From Pseudonocardia humida (GTDB lineage Bacteria > Actinomycetota > Actinomycetes > Mycobacteriales > Pseudonocardiaceae): 64,000 bases of DNA. The DNA lies in assembly GCF_023898865.1 (NCBI RefSeq), contig NZ_JAGSOV010000041.1, positions 62,001 to 126,000 of the forward strand, read 5' to 3'. A program made the position numbers and the translations under genes. This document shows, in pieces, positions 1 through 7,533 of the stretch. Position 1 is the first letter of the stretch; each line of letters begins with the position of its first letter. The notes beneath the pieces were generated by a model that saw only the letters and a program-made list of their open reading frames with translations, made no database searches and had not been told where the DNA came from.

Positions 1-2568
1 ACGGCAGTGGAAGCCAAGCTAGACCAGCTCATCGCGAAGACAACCACGAATCGCCTCGTGATTTTTCATGAAGAGGATAAGCAGGCCTGGCGTTGGCCAT
101 CCCGAACTAACAGGGGGGCGGGAGTTGTCTCTCGACCTGCTCGCCATGTCCACAAGACTGGGACACCTGACCCCAGGTTCGCGGCCAAACTCGATGCAAT
201 TAGGCTGCCTGACGACGTTCTACTCGATGTCAATGCTGTCCTTACGAAGGTCCGAAGTGCGTTTGACGTCGAAAGCCAAAACGAGTCGAAACGCGCGTCG
301 AAGCTGATGGCCAAAATGTACGGCGCTGTAGAGCGAGCTTACGCGTCAGATGCGGATCCGAAGCAGCGCGACCATGAGGTATCGGTCATCCTTGCAAGGA
401 TTTTGTTCTTGCTTTTTGGCGACGACACTGATATGTGGGCTGCGGATCTATTTCAGGATTTCATCAAAGACTACACTGCCCGTGATGGTCAAAACATGGC
501 CGAGCGCTTCAACGAGTTGTTTCAGGTATTGAATACGACTCACGGCTCAGAGCGGCAAGTATACGCGGGCGAGCTGGCTCCACTCCCGTATGTCAATGGC
601 GGAATCTTCGAAGAGCAAATTCAGATGCCCGAGGTTGGCCTTGAGTTCCGGGATGCTGTCCTTGAGGCCTCGGCGGTGGACTGGTCGACTATCAGTCCTG
701 CGATATTTGGATCAATGTTTCAATCTGTTCGCGACTCGCAGACGCGCCGAGAACTTGGTGAACACTATACGTCAGAAGAAAACATTCTGAAGACGCTTAA
801 TCCGCTTTTTCTTGATGAGTTGCGAACGGAGTTTGATCGGGCTACGGAGCGGGATACGCCGCGCAAGCAGGCGAATGCCCTGAATGCTCTTTGGTCCAAG
901 CTCGGTGATATTCGATACCTCGATCCTGCGTGTGGCTGTGGGAACTTCATCATTGTCGCTTACCGCGAGCTTCGTGCCATTGAACTTGACATCATGGTCG
1001 CACTGCAGACAATCGACGGAAGCTCGCAGCTATCATTTGATCCAACACTCGATCTAAAAGTCACACTTGACAGCTTTTTTGGTATCGAGATTGACGAATG
1101 GCCAGCCAAGATCGCTGAAACGGCAATGTTCTTGGTCGACCGCCAGTGTGATCTTCGTCTTAAGGAACGCTTTGGTGAGGCTCCTCAGCGCTTGCCGATC
1201 AGTCGGCAGGCATGTATCGTTGTGGGTAATGCGCTTCGCCTCAATTGGTCTGAAATCTGTAGTCCGACGGCGTCAGTTATTGTCGCTGGTAATCCCCCTT
1301 TCATTGGCGCGAGGCTGAAGAGTCAAAGCCAGGCGATGGATCTGCAGCACGCGTGGGGTGCGGACTATGACTCCGACTTCGATCTTGTGACCGGCTGGTA
1401 CGCGCAGGCGATGACTTATTTTGGTAACTGCGATGGCCGCTGGGCTTTCGTTTCAACCAGTTCTGTTAGTCGCGGCGCCTCTGCGGCGAGCTTGTTCGCG
1501 CCGCTAGCTAGGCGTGGATGGAAGATTAAGTTCGCGCACCGAATCTTCGCATGGAGCTCCGAGGCAGCTGGTAAGGCGGCGGTTCATTGTGTCATAGTGG
1601 GGTTCGCGCGAGAAGTCACCCGTCCGCGCCTCTTTGATTATCGCCGCCCGACTGAGCCGCCGGTCGAACTTCGGGCTAGCTCTATAAATGCCTATCTGGT
1701 CGACGCGCCTTGGGTCTTGATTACGAAGCGGCGCAGCGTACTAAGTCGCTCCTTGAGTAAGTGCGATTTTGGATCGATGGCCAATGATGGCGGGAACTTG
1801 CTAGTTGACGATAGCGATCTTGACGAGATTAAGAGCGATTCAATTGCGGTAAGGTATCTTCGCCGGTTTGTGGGCTCCGATGAGCTCATTAATGGCAAGG
1901 CTCGATGGTGTCTTTGGCTAGTCGATGCTTCACGTGACGAGATTCAGTCATCGGCCGTGCTCCGGCGTCGAGTTGCGGCGGTACGCGATCTGCGTCTTCG
2001 CAGTAAGCGGGCGGCGACCAATAAGCTTGCCGCTACTCCCCATCTTTTCGGTGAACGCCGCCAACCGGAGACTCCCTATCTGGGCATACCGCGTCATGTA
2101 TCCGAAAGTCGACGTTACTTCACGGTCGGCCGATTCGATCCGGATGTCATCTGCGGGGATGCAAACTTCGCTGCTGCTGATCCTGAAGGTTTGCTCTTTG
2201 CAATTTTGTCGTCGTCGATGTTTATGACATGGCAGCGCACAATTGGTGGGCGCATAAAGTCAGACTTGAGGTTCTCGAACACGATGGTGTGGAACAATCT
2301 GCCTTTGCCGCTACTGGCCGATGTCGATCGCGCAGAAATCATCAGTGCAGGCCGGGCGATAGTCGCTGCACGTCAATTGGCGTCGGATCTATCGCTGTCA
2401 CAGCAGTACGATCCGGGAAATATGGCTGATGATCTGCAGGAGGCCCACGGCGCCCTTGATTCGTTGGTTGATCGAGCGTTCGGCTCGGTTGACTTGTGCC
2501 GCAGCGACGAGGAGCGGCAGAGTCTCTTGTTTAAGCGCTACGCGGAGCTAGCAAGAGGCGTCAGATAG
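1..2568 (+). CDS. MmeI-like N6-adenine DNA methyltransferase, 5' partial
   Basis: The reading frame is open from the first base, so the true start may lie left of the window; the first candidate start is GTG at 7, giving 853 residues. Numbered from that GTG, the SAM-binding motif DPACGCGNF is near residue 306 and the catalytic N6-adenine motif NPPF at 429-432. Further on come RWCLWL near 633 and GRIKSD near 748, typical of the target-recognition part of MmeI/type IIL enzymes. MmeI itself is a fused nuclease-methylase; I see no clear PD-(D/E)XK nuclease in the visible N-terminus, so this copy may be methylase-only or its nuclease may lie upstream. GC content is clearly lower than everything around it, suggesting recent transfer as cargo of the element. 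Confidence 0.85.
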   Translation, partial: TAVEAKLDQLIAKTTTNRLVIFHEEDKQAWRWPSRTNRGAGVVSRPARHVHKTGTPDPRFAAKLDAIRLPDDVLLDVNAVLTKVRSAFDVESQNESKRASKLMAKMYGAVERAYASDADPKQRDHEVSVILARILFLLFGDDTDMWAADLFQDFIKDYTARDGQNMAERFNELFQVLNTTHGSERQVYAGELAPLPYVNGGIFEEQIQMPEVGLEFRDAVLEASAVDWSTISPAIFGSMFQSVRDSQTRRELGEHYTSEENILKTLNPLFLDELRTEFDRATERDTPRKQANALNALWSKLGDIRYLDPACGCGNFIIVAYRELRAIELDIMVALQTIDGSSQLSFDPTLDLKVTLDSFFGIEIDEWPAKIAETAMFLVDRQCDLRLKERFGEAPQRLPISRQACIVVGNALRLNWSEICSPTASVIVAGNPPFIGARLKSQSQAMDLQHAWGADYDSDFDLVTGWYAQAMTYFGNCDGRWAFVSTSSVSRGASAASLFAPLARRGWKIKFAHRIFAWSSEAAGKAAVHCVIVGFAREVTRPRLFDYRRPTEPPVELRASSINAYLVDAPWVLITKRRSVLSRSLSKCDFGSMANDGGNLLVDDSDLDEIKSDSIAVRYLRRFVGSDELINGKARWCLWLVDASRDEIQSSAVLRRRVAAVRDLRLRSKRAATNKLAATPHLFGERRQPETPYLGIPRHVSESRRYFTVGRFDPDVICGDANFAAADPEGLLFAILSSSMFMTWQRTIGGRIKSDLRFSNTMVWNNLPLPLLADVDRAEIISAGRAIVAARQLASDLSLSQQYDPGNMADDLQEAHGALDSLVDRAFGSVDLCRSDEERQSLLFKRYAELARGVR

Positions 2569-2686
2569 GGGTGGCGTATAGATCTGCGCATCGCTACTCG
2601 GCGGACTTGGCAAAGCGTGCGAAAGGTCGATGCTTCATGGAACCGAGCAGGGCGCCGGGTCGGGGTCGCGGTGCCCTGCTCGGAGT

Positions 2687-2809
2687 TCAGTAGCGGCCAC
2701 GCTCCCGCAGTGCCCGCCGGTACTCGGCCCGCTCTTCGGCTCCCGCCCACCAGCAGACCCACACGATCAGCGCAAGGTAGCCGAGCAGGATCACGACCAA
2801 CCCGATCAC
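2687..2809 (-). CDS. 40-residue single-span membrane protein
   Basis: A longer frame exists upstream, but the best start is GTG at 2809, which overlaps the TGA of the preceding Cys-rich gene as GTGA, a translational-coupling arrangement. The product is one hydrophobic helix (VIGLVVILLGYLALIVWVCW) followed by a charged Arg/Glu-rich tail. Function is unknown; its place at the end of the HTH regulator transcript suggests an accessory role in the mobile element. It converges on the methyltransferase gene. Confidence 0.5.
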   Translation of the reverse strand: MIGLVVILLGYLALIVWVCWWAGAEERAEYRRALRERGRY

Positions 2810-3018
2810 CGCGACCGCCGACGGCGAGTGGCGACAGTGGCGGCGGCGTGCAGCGAGCACGGCCACGTGTGGTTCCCTCGCTGAGCGCCGATGCTGCACA
2901 CCCGGCAGTTTCCACGGCCGTCGTCGACGTGGTCGGCGAGCAGTCGGGCGACCGCGGTTGGCTGGCCGGTTAGGAACACCGCCAGGGCTGCGATGGGGTC
3001 GCGCTTCGCTCCGCTCAC
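2806..3018 (-). CDS. Small Cys-motif protein of actinobacterial elements
   Basis: 70 residues. The central part has a CRVC pair followed by WPCSL, giving three cysteines and a Trp-Pro-Cys block that could form a small metal-binding or structural knuckle. A second protein of the same pattern (CRGC...WPCAL) is at 26542-26754, also beside an HTH regulator, so this looks like a real small family. It lies downstream of the HTH-DUF5919 gene on the same strand, with an AAGACGTCCC motif between them, and is coupled to the 40-residue membrane protein. Function unknown. Confidence 0.6.
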   Translation of the reverse strand: MSGAKRDPIAALAVFLTGQPTAVARLLADHVDDGRGNCRVCSIGAQRGNHTWPCSLHAAATVATRRRRSR

Positions 3019-3095
3019 AGTGCGGAAGATTCGTCCGACTGCGGGGACGTATGAACCGTTTGACTGAGACGTTGGAGGACGTGCGCCCGGTGCCG

Positions 3096-3105
3096 AAGAC
3101 GTCCC
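3096..3105. promoter_or_regulatory. AAGACGTCCC motif, copy 1
   Basis: One of four identical decamers found only in intergenic spaces of the element. This copy sits between the HTH-DUF5919 gene and the small Cys gene, about 80 bp upstream of the latter's start. Inferred operator for one or both HTH-DUF5919 regulators. Confidence 0.4.
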
Positions 3106-3124
3106 GGTCCCGTCCCGGTGTCAG

Positions 3125-3862
3125 CTACGGCGTGACTGGCGTGGCCGGCTCCCAGACGCGCTCGAAGCTCTCGACGTAGGTCGAGAAGATGCCGTCCTCG
3201 ACGCGGCGGCGCAGGTGCAGGACCGGGGCGTAGGCCGCTGCGATGCCGTGGATGTGCTGGTTGATCAGCATCTCGTCGTCGCCGAAGTAGAGCGAGTTGT
3301 AGAGCACTGTGGAGTGCAGGCGGATCGACGCTCCGGCGGCGAGCAGCGGCCGATAGAGCAGGATGGCGTTGTGGATCTTGGCGGCCATCGCGCCGTTAAT
3401 GCCCTCGTCCTGGCCGCGCTGGTCGACGTGCGGGCTGTCGGGGTCGCCGACGACGATCCGCACGGTGGTGCCGGAGCGGGCCTTGCCGCTGAGGAGGCGG
3501 AGGAGTTCGGCGTCTTCGGCGATGAAGAGCCCGCTGTAGACGAGGATGCCGATCTCGCTGTCGGCGGTCTCGAACAGGCGGCGCCAGATCTGGCGGGGGA
3601 CGGAGCTGCGGTGGGGGTAGGTGGAGTAGACCTCGGCGTCGATCGAGGGTAGGTCGGCGAGGTGGGGCCAGAGGTCGTACTCGTGCACGCTGAGGAGGTC
3701 GGCGACGCTCCAGCGGTGGCGGGCGTGCGGGACGCGACCGCCGAGCCACCGTTGCACGGTCTTCGGGTCGACGCCGAGGGACTTGGCGACGTCCACGTCG
3801 CGGATGCGGGCGCCGATGAGGGCGCGGCGCAGCGGTTCGCCGATGGCGCGGGTGTCAGACAT
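3125..3862 (-). CDS. HTH transcriptional regulator with DUF5919-like C-terminal domain
   Basis: 245 residues, ATG preceded by GGGGAGG. The N-terminal 60 residues form an XRE-like helix-turn-helix (VAKSLGVDPKTVQRWLGGRV). The remainder resembles the DUF5919 domain, with a phospholipase-D-like flavour: EIGILVYSGLFIAEDAELL, then RLHSTVLYNSLYFGDDEMLI. A paralogue of nearly identical length lies at 5539-6273. Such proteins are common in actinobacterial integrative elements; they probably bind DNA through the N-terminus and sense an unknown signal through the C-terminus. The gene is divergent from the HD-domain gene, and an AAGACGTCCC motif lies in the shared promoter region. Confidence 0.85.
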   Translation of the reverse strand: MSDTRAIGEPLRRALIGARIRDVDVAKSLGVDPKTVQRWLGGRVPHARHRWSVADLLSVHEYDLWPHLADLPSIDAEVYSTYPHRSSVPRQIWRRLFETADSEIGILVYSGLFIAEDAELLRLLSGKARSGTTVRIVVGDPDSPHVDQRGQDEGINGAMAAKIHNAILLYRPLLAAGASIRLHSTVLYNSLYFGDDEMLINQHIHGIAAAYAPVLHLRRRVEDGIFSTYVESFERVWEPATPVTP

Positions 3863-3905
3863 TCGCGGCCTCCCCTGACGTCACGACGGTAGCAGTAGAC
3901 GTACC

Positions 3906-3915
3906 AAGACGTCCC
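3906..3915. promoter_or_regulatory. AAGACGTCCC motif, copy 2
   Basis: Located in the 141-bp divergent region between the first HTH-DUF5919 gene and the HD-domain gene. An inverted relative, GGGGACGT, occurs about 40 bp further right. Likely an autoregulatory operator. Confidence 0.45.
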
Positions 3916-4003
3916 TCGAATGAGTGGGCGTTTGGGGACTTTCCGTGACGGTCGGGGGACGTGGCGGTGGGGTTTCGCGTCCCGTCTGCCCTACCCTCGG
4001 TCG

Positions 4004-4555
4004 GTGCCGGACGTGGACGCGCGGGAGCTGTGCCGATCCCTGCTGGAGGCTGAGTTGCCGCAGCGGTGGGCGCACTGCCAGGGCGTTGCCCGGCAGGCGG
4101 CCAGCATCGGGCCGGCGTTGGACGAGTTTGGAGCGCTGGTGGAATCGGCGGCGTGGCTGCACGACATCGGCTATGCCGCACCGCTGGCGCACGCCGGCTT
4201 CCACCCACTCGACGGCGCCCGCTACCTGCGTGACGCCGGCATTGGCAGTCGTCCCCTCTGGACCCTCGTTGCGCATCACACCTGCGCGGTCACCGAGGCT
4301 GAGGAACGCGGACTCGGCGGCGAGCTCGCGGCCGAATTCCCGATCGAGGACGCCCCCCGAACGGCTCTCTCAGCCCTGACCTACTGCGACATGACGACCG
4401 GGCCGGACGGCAGTCCCCTCGATGTTGAGCAGCGGATCGCGGAGATCCTCGCGCGGTATGGGCCCGGCGACGTCGTGCACCGTTCGATCTCGCGGGCGGC
4501 TCCGCTGCTGCGTGCGCAGGTGGCGGAGACCGAAGCGCGGATCGCTGCAAGCTGA
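4004..4555 (+). CDS. HD-domain phosphohydrolase
   Basis: 183 residues from GTG at 4004. A TACCCT box about 8 bases upstream and no Shine-Dalgarno suggest a leaderless start, so the longer frame from 3920 is not preferred. The HD signature WLHDIGYA is at about residue 52, with an upstream His (RWAHCQGVA) and a downstream HH pair (LVAHHT), matching metal-dependent HD phosphohydrolases. Substrate unknown; related proteins include nucleotide phosphohydrolases. It sits alone on the plus strand among element genes. Confidence 0.8.
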   Translation: MPDVDARELCRSLLEAELPQRWAHCQGVARQAASIGPALDEFGALVESAAWLHDIGYAAPLAHAGFHPLDGARYLRDAGIGSRPLWTLVAHHTCAVTEAEERGLGGELAAEFPIEDAPRTALSALTYCDMTTGPDGSPLDVEQRIAEILARYGPGDVVHRSISRAAPLLRAQVAETEARIAAS

Positions 4556-4558
4556 CCG

Positions 4559-5020
4559 CTACGGCGACTCGGCGTCGGCGGGAGACAGGCGGCCTTGCTC
4601 GTCTCGCTTCCAGTGCCGGCCGCTGCTGTCGAGGAACTCGATCTCGACCGGTTCGGGCGCGTAGTAGGTGGCGAGCCACTCCCGCGGCGCCGGGCGCTGG
4701 ATCGTCTGCCCGGGTGGGACGAGGCCGATGAACTCGGACTCGTCCTGGTCGTCGTCGGGACTGGGTAGCGACACCTCGTAGATCGGCATGTCGCTGGCGT
4801 TGTGCACGGAGAACAGCAGCTCTCGGCCGCCTTGCGCGGTGCGTTGGGCCTCGACCCATGCGCTGACCTTCACCGCCTGCGAGCGGCGGCCGTCCTCGGC
4901 GCGGGCTTCCTCGCGACGGTGCTCGCGGCGGAACAGCACGAACCCGACGACGAAGGCGCCCATCGTTCCGATCGCGGCGGCTCCGTCGACGTAGACGGAC
5001 ACCCAGTCGGGAGAGAACAT
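4559..5020 (-). CDS. Membrane-anchored hypothetical protein
   Basis: 153 residues. One N-terminal membrane segment (AAAIGTMGAFVVGFVLF) is followed by a charged stretch (RREHRREEARAEDGRR) and a soluble beta-rich domain (VHNASDMPIYEVSL, WLATYYAPEPVEIEFLD). It starts ten bases after the NUDIX stop, so the two are probably one transcript led by the second HTH regulator. The pattern occurs in many actinobacterial elements; function unknown. Confidence 0.65.
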   Translation of the reverse strand: MFSPDWVSVYVDGAAAIGTMGAFVVGFVLFRREHRREEARAEDGRRSQAVKVSAWVEAQRTAQGGRELLFSVHNASDMPIYEVSLPSPDDDQDESEFIGLVPPGQTIQRPAPREWLATYYAPEPVEIEFLDSSGRHWKRDEQGRLSPADAESP

Positions 5021-5029
5021 CGGCGCCGG

Positions 5030-5503
5030 TCAACCCAGGTAGGGCGTCTGACGGCCGGACAGGTAGTGCTCGACGCGCATGCGCATCGAGCGGTCCATGG
5101 GCAGCTCGCTCACCGCATCGGGGGCGATCCACTCCACGCTGCGGGACTCGCTGCTCGGGGTGGGTGTGCCGCCGACGGGGCGGGCGGTGAAGACGACGGA
5201 GAACTCCTGTCGGGCCTCGTTGTCGCTGGTGTAGAGGATCACGTGCTTGGGGTCGGTGTAGATGCCGACCAGGCCGGTGACCTCGCAGACGATCCCGGTC
5301 TCCTCCAGGGTCTCCCGCACTGCAGTGTCCACAAGGGACTCGCCGAGGTCCATCGCTCCGCCGGGCAGGGCCCAGTTGTCGTTGTCGGTGCGGTGGATGA
5401 GCAACAGTGCGCCGGCGTCGTTGACGACGATGGCGTTCGCCGAGGGCACCAGGCTGTTGGCCGGGGGCGCGTCGGGGTCGTCGTAGTAGTCGATCCGGCG
5501 CAC
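5030..5503 (-). CDS. NUDIX hydrolase
   Basis: 157 residues from GTG. The Nudix box (GX5EX7REUXEEXGU) is complete: it begins with the GG of PGGAMDLGES and ends with RETLEETGI, at about residues 47-70. These enzymes hydrolyse nucleoside diphosphates linked to another moiety; the substrate cannot be read from the sequence. It lies between the second HTH-DUF5919 regulator and the membrane protein, so it may be under that regulator's control. Confidence 0.85.
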   Translation of the reverse strand: MRRIDYYDDPDAPPANSLVPSANAIVVNDAGALLLIHRTDNDNWALPGGAMDLGESLVDTAVRETLEETGIVCEVTGLVGIYTDPKHVILYTSDNEARQEFSVVFTARPVGGTPTPSSESRSVEWIAPDAVSELPMDRSMRMRVEHYLSGRQTPYLG

Positions 5504-5538
5504 GGTCTCGGCGTCTCCTCGTCGGTCAGTCGAGTCGG

Positions 5539-6273
5539 TCAGTCGAGGGGTCGGGACTCGGACCAGACCCGCTCGAAGCTGTCCAGGTACGTGCTGACCA
5601 GCGTGCCACCTGCGATCTGCCGCAGGTGTATCACCGGGGCCTGCGCGGCCGGGGTGCCGTAGATGTGGGGGTTGACCAGGAGTTCCCCGTCGGCGCGGTA
5701 AATCGAGTTGTAGAGGACCGTGGCGTGCTTGCGGATCTCCACGCCGGGCACGTCGCGCAGCGGCTGGTAGAGCACCACGACGTTGCGGATCTTCGACGCG
5801 AGGGCATCGTCGATGCCCTCGTGCGCGCCGCGGACCGCGACCTCCGTGGAGTCGGGATCGCCGAGCAGGATCCGGACACGGACGCCCTGCTCGGCCTTGC
5901 GGCGGAGCAGGCTCAGCATGCCGGGATCGTCGGCGATGAACAGGCCGCTGTAGACGAGGATGCCGATCTCCTGCTCAGCCGCGTCGAACAGAAACCCCCA
6001 CCTGTCGCGCGGCACCGCCCAGCGGTGCGGGTGCACGACGATGATCTCGCTCTCCGACGCCGACGCCACCTGATCGCCGGCCAGCGCACCCGGCCACAGG
6101 TACGACTCGTCGACCCGGAGTCGGGCAGACACCTGATGCCGGTGTCGCCGGTAGGGGATGCGGCCGCTGATCCACCGCTCGATCGTCTTCGGGTCCACCC
6201 CGACGGCGTCGGCCAGAACGCTCGGCGTGACGCCTTGCTGCAGCAGTGCCGTGCGCAGTCTCTCGTTCGCCAT
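5539..6273 (-). CDS. HTH transcriptional regulator with DUF5919-like domain (paralogue)
   Basis: 244 residues from ATG at 6273, which follows a GGGGCGGG purine tract; a 38-codon upstream extension is open but less likely. The HTH reads VLADAVGVDPKTIERWISGR; the C-terminal domain repeats the blocks of the first paralogue (EIGILVYSGLFIADD, KHATVLYNSIYRADGELLV). The gene heads a minus-strand transcript with the NUDIX and membrane genes and is divergent from the plus-strand transfer genes, the layout of a switch controlling the element. Confidence 0.85.
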   Translation of the reverse strand: MANERLRTALLQQGVTPSVLADAVGVDPKTIERWISGRIPYRRHRHQVSARLRVDESYLWPGALAGDQVASASESEIIVVHPHRWAVPRDRWGFLFDAAEQEIGILVYSGLFIADDPGMLSLLRRKAEQGVRVRILLGDPDSTEVAVRGAHEGIDDALASKIRNVVVLYQPLRDVPGVEIRKHATVLYNSIYRADGELLVNPHIYGTPAAQAPVIHLRQIAGGTLVSTYLDSFERVWSESRPLD

Positions 6274-6327
6274 CCCGCCCCGAGACTCCCGAGTTCGCCA
6301 TCCCCTATCGGGCCGACTGCCGGAGGC

Positions 6328-6359
6328 AAGACGTCCCGAAAGCGTCCCGGGGACGTCCC
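6328..6359. promoter_or_regulatory. AAGACGTCCC copy 3 plus GGGACGTCCC palindrome
   Basis: AAGACGTCCC at 6328-6337, a GCGTCCC half-copy, then the perfect 10-bp palindrome GGGACGTCCC at 6350-6359. All lie just upstream of the second HTH-DUF5919 start. The densest cluster of this motif in the window, suggesting cooperative operator binding. Confidence 0.5.
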
Positions 6360-6412
6360 GGGCCTGCGGGGAAGGTACCGAGGACATCCACGCGGTGTCC
6401 GGCCGTTGGGTA

Positions 6413-6422
6413 AAGACGTCCC
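6413..6422. promoter_or_regulatory. AAGACGTCCC motif, copy 4
   Basis: Sits 26 bases before the start of the plus-strand zinc-finger gene at 6448, opposite the cluster at 6328-6359. Placement suggests control of the transfer transcript that leads to the FtsK-like gene. Confidence 0.45.
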
Positions 6423-6447
6423 TGCCTCATGGCGGAATGTCACAGCC

Positions 6448-6738
6448 ATGACGACGGACAACATCAATCCGGACGACAACTACGACCGCATCGAGACCGA
6501 CCCGCTCCGCCCCGACCGGCTCCGCTGCGCCTGCGGCGCCACCGCGGATCGCGGCGGTCGGTGCCGCAAGTGCCGGGCGCGGGCCGCATGGGCGTGCCGC
6601 ACCGCCGGCCGTCGATCCCACGACGACCGGGCGCCGCGTCACCGGGTGAGCCGATCACGGCTCGCCCGCACCACGGCCAGTCCGCTCGTCGGGCGCTGCA
6701 ACCGCACGCCTCGACGGGACGAGGGGATCGAGCTGTGA
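6448..6738 (+). CDS. Small Cys4 zinc-ribbon-like protein
   Basis: 96 residues from ATG. An acidic N-terminus (MTTDNINPDDNYDRIETD) is followed by CACG and CRKC pairs at about residues 27-42, a compact zinc-ribbon candidate, and then a strongly basic tail. The shape suggests a small nucleic-acid-binding protein. It is the first gene of the plus-strand transcript that runs into the translocase. No named family recognised. Confidence 0.5.
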   Translation: MTTDNINPDDNYDRIETDPLRPDRLRCACGATADRGGRCRKCRARAAWACRTAGRRSHDDRAPRHRVSRSRLARTTASPLVGRCNRTPRRDEGIEL

Positions 6739-6814
6739 GGCCCGCGCGCGGCAGCGAGCACGGCAGGAACGGGGCGCCGACCGGCGCCCCGATGACGAAC
6801 AGGAGGTGGTGCCC

Positions 6815-7207
6815 TTGACCGACAGTCGCAAGATCGGACGGGACGAGAAGGAGGACGGGCGAGAGTGGGACGGTCTGACCGCGGCCGATCTGCCGATCGT
6901 CGAGCGGTACGCCGCCGCAAGGACGGCGGCTGCGGCGGTGATGCGCGATCACAGCGCATCCCACGATGAGGACACCCGGCGGCACCTCGTGCTCGCCGCC
7001 CTGGTCGCGGCGCTGGACGCGGTCGGCGACGTGCCGGTCCTGTTGCAGGCGCTGCTTGCGGCTCGGTTGCGTGCGGCGAACCTGGCTGCTGCGGGGCGCG
7101 CGGCGGTGGCGGCGCAGCGGGACGGCGAGGCGGACCCGCTCTACTACGTGCGCGACGAGCTGATGCACGACGTGGACGCGGGTCCGGACGCGGCGGTGAC
7201 GCCGTGA
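6815..7207 (+). CDS. Hypothetical alpha-helical element protein
   Basis: 130 residues. A strong AGGAGG at 6801-6806 points to TTG at 6815 as the start rather than the GTG codons inside the ribosome-binding site. The protein is Ala/Arg-rich and helical, ending in DPLYYVRDELMHDVDAG. Its TGA overlaps the next start as GTGA. Function unknown; part of the transfer operon. Confidence 0.6.
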   Translation: MTDSRKIGRDEKEDGREWDGLTAADLPIVERYAAARTAAAAVMRDHSASHDEDTRRHLVLAALVAALDAVGDVPVLLQALLAARLRAANLAAAGRAAVAAQRDGEADPLYYVRDELMHDVDAGPDAAVTP

Positions 7208-7533
7208 CCGGCGAGCAGCTAATCACTGTTGGGGCGGTGCTGGCCGGGCTTGGGGTCCTGATGGTGTGGTCGTCCGGGGCGCGGGCCGGGCGGCGGTCGG
7301 AGCGAGCGGTCCGCGAGGTCACCCGGGTCTCGGGCGCGCTGACGCGCACGGTGGTCGCGGCGGGTGTGATCACGGGTGCGCAGTGGGCCGTGGTGAGTCT
7401 GACCGGGTCGCCGGTCGCGTGGGCGGTCGCGCTCGGGCTGCCGGCGCTGTTCGCGGGTGTGACCGTGGCGCGTCTGCTGGCGGTCACGCAGGTGATCCGC
7501 GCGGTCCACGACTCCAGGCGCAGGCGCCCATGA
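7204..7533 (+). CDS. Small membrane protein of the transfer operon
   Basis: 109 residues with three hydrophobic segments (LITVGAVLAGLGVLMVW; VVAAGVITGAQWAVVSL; WAVALGLPALFAGVTVA) and Arg-rich cytoplasmic parts. It begins by GTGA overlap with the upstream gene and ends by ATGA overlap with the translocase gene, so all three are translationally coupled. Probably a membrane partner of the FtsK-like protein. Confidence 0.65.
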   Translation: MTGEQLITVGAVLAGLGVLMVWSSGARAGRRSERAVREVTRVSGALTRTVVAAGVITGAQWAVVSLTGSPVAWAVALGLPALFAGVTVARLLAVTQVIRAVHDSRRRRP

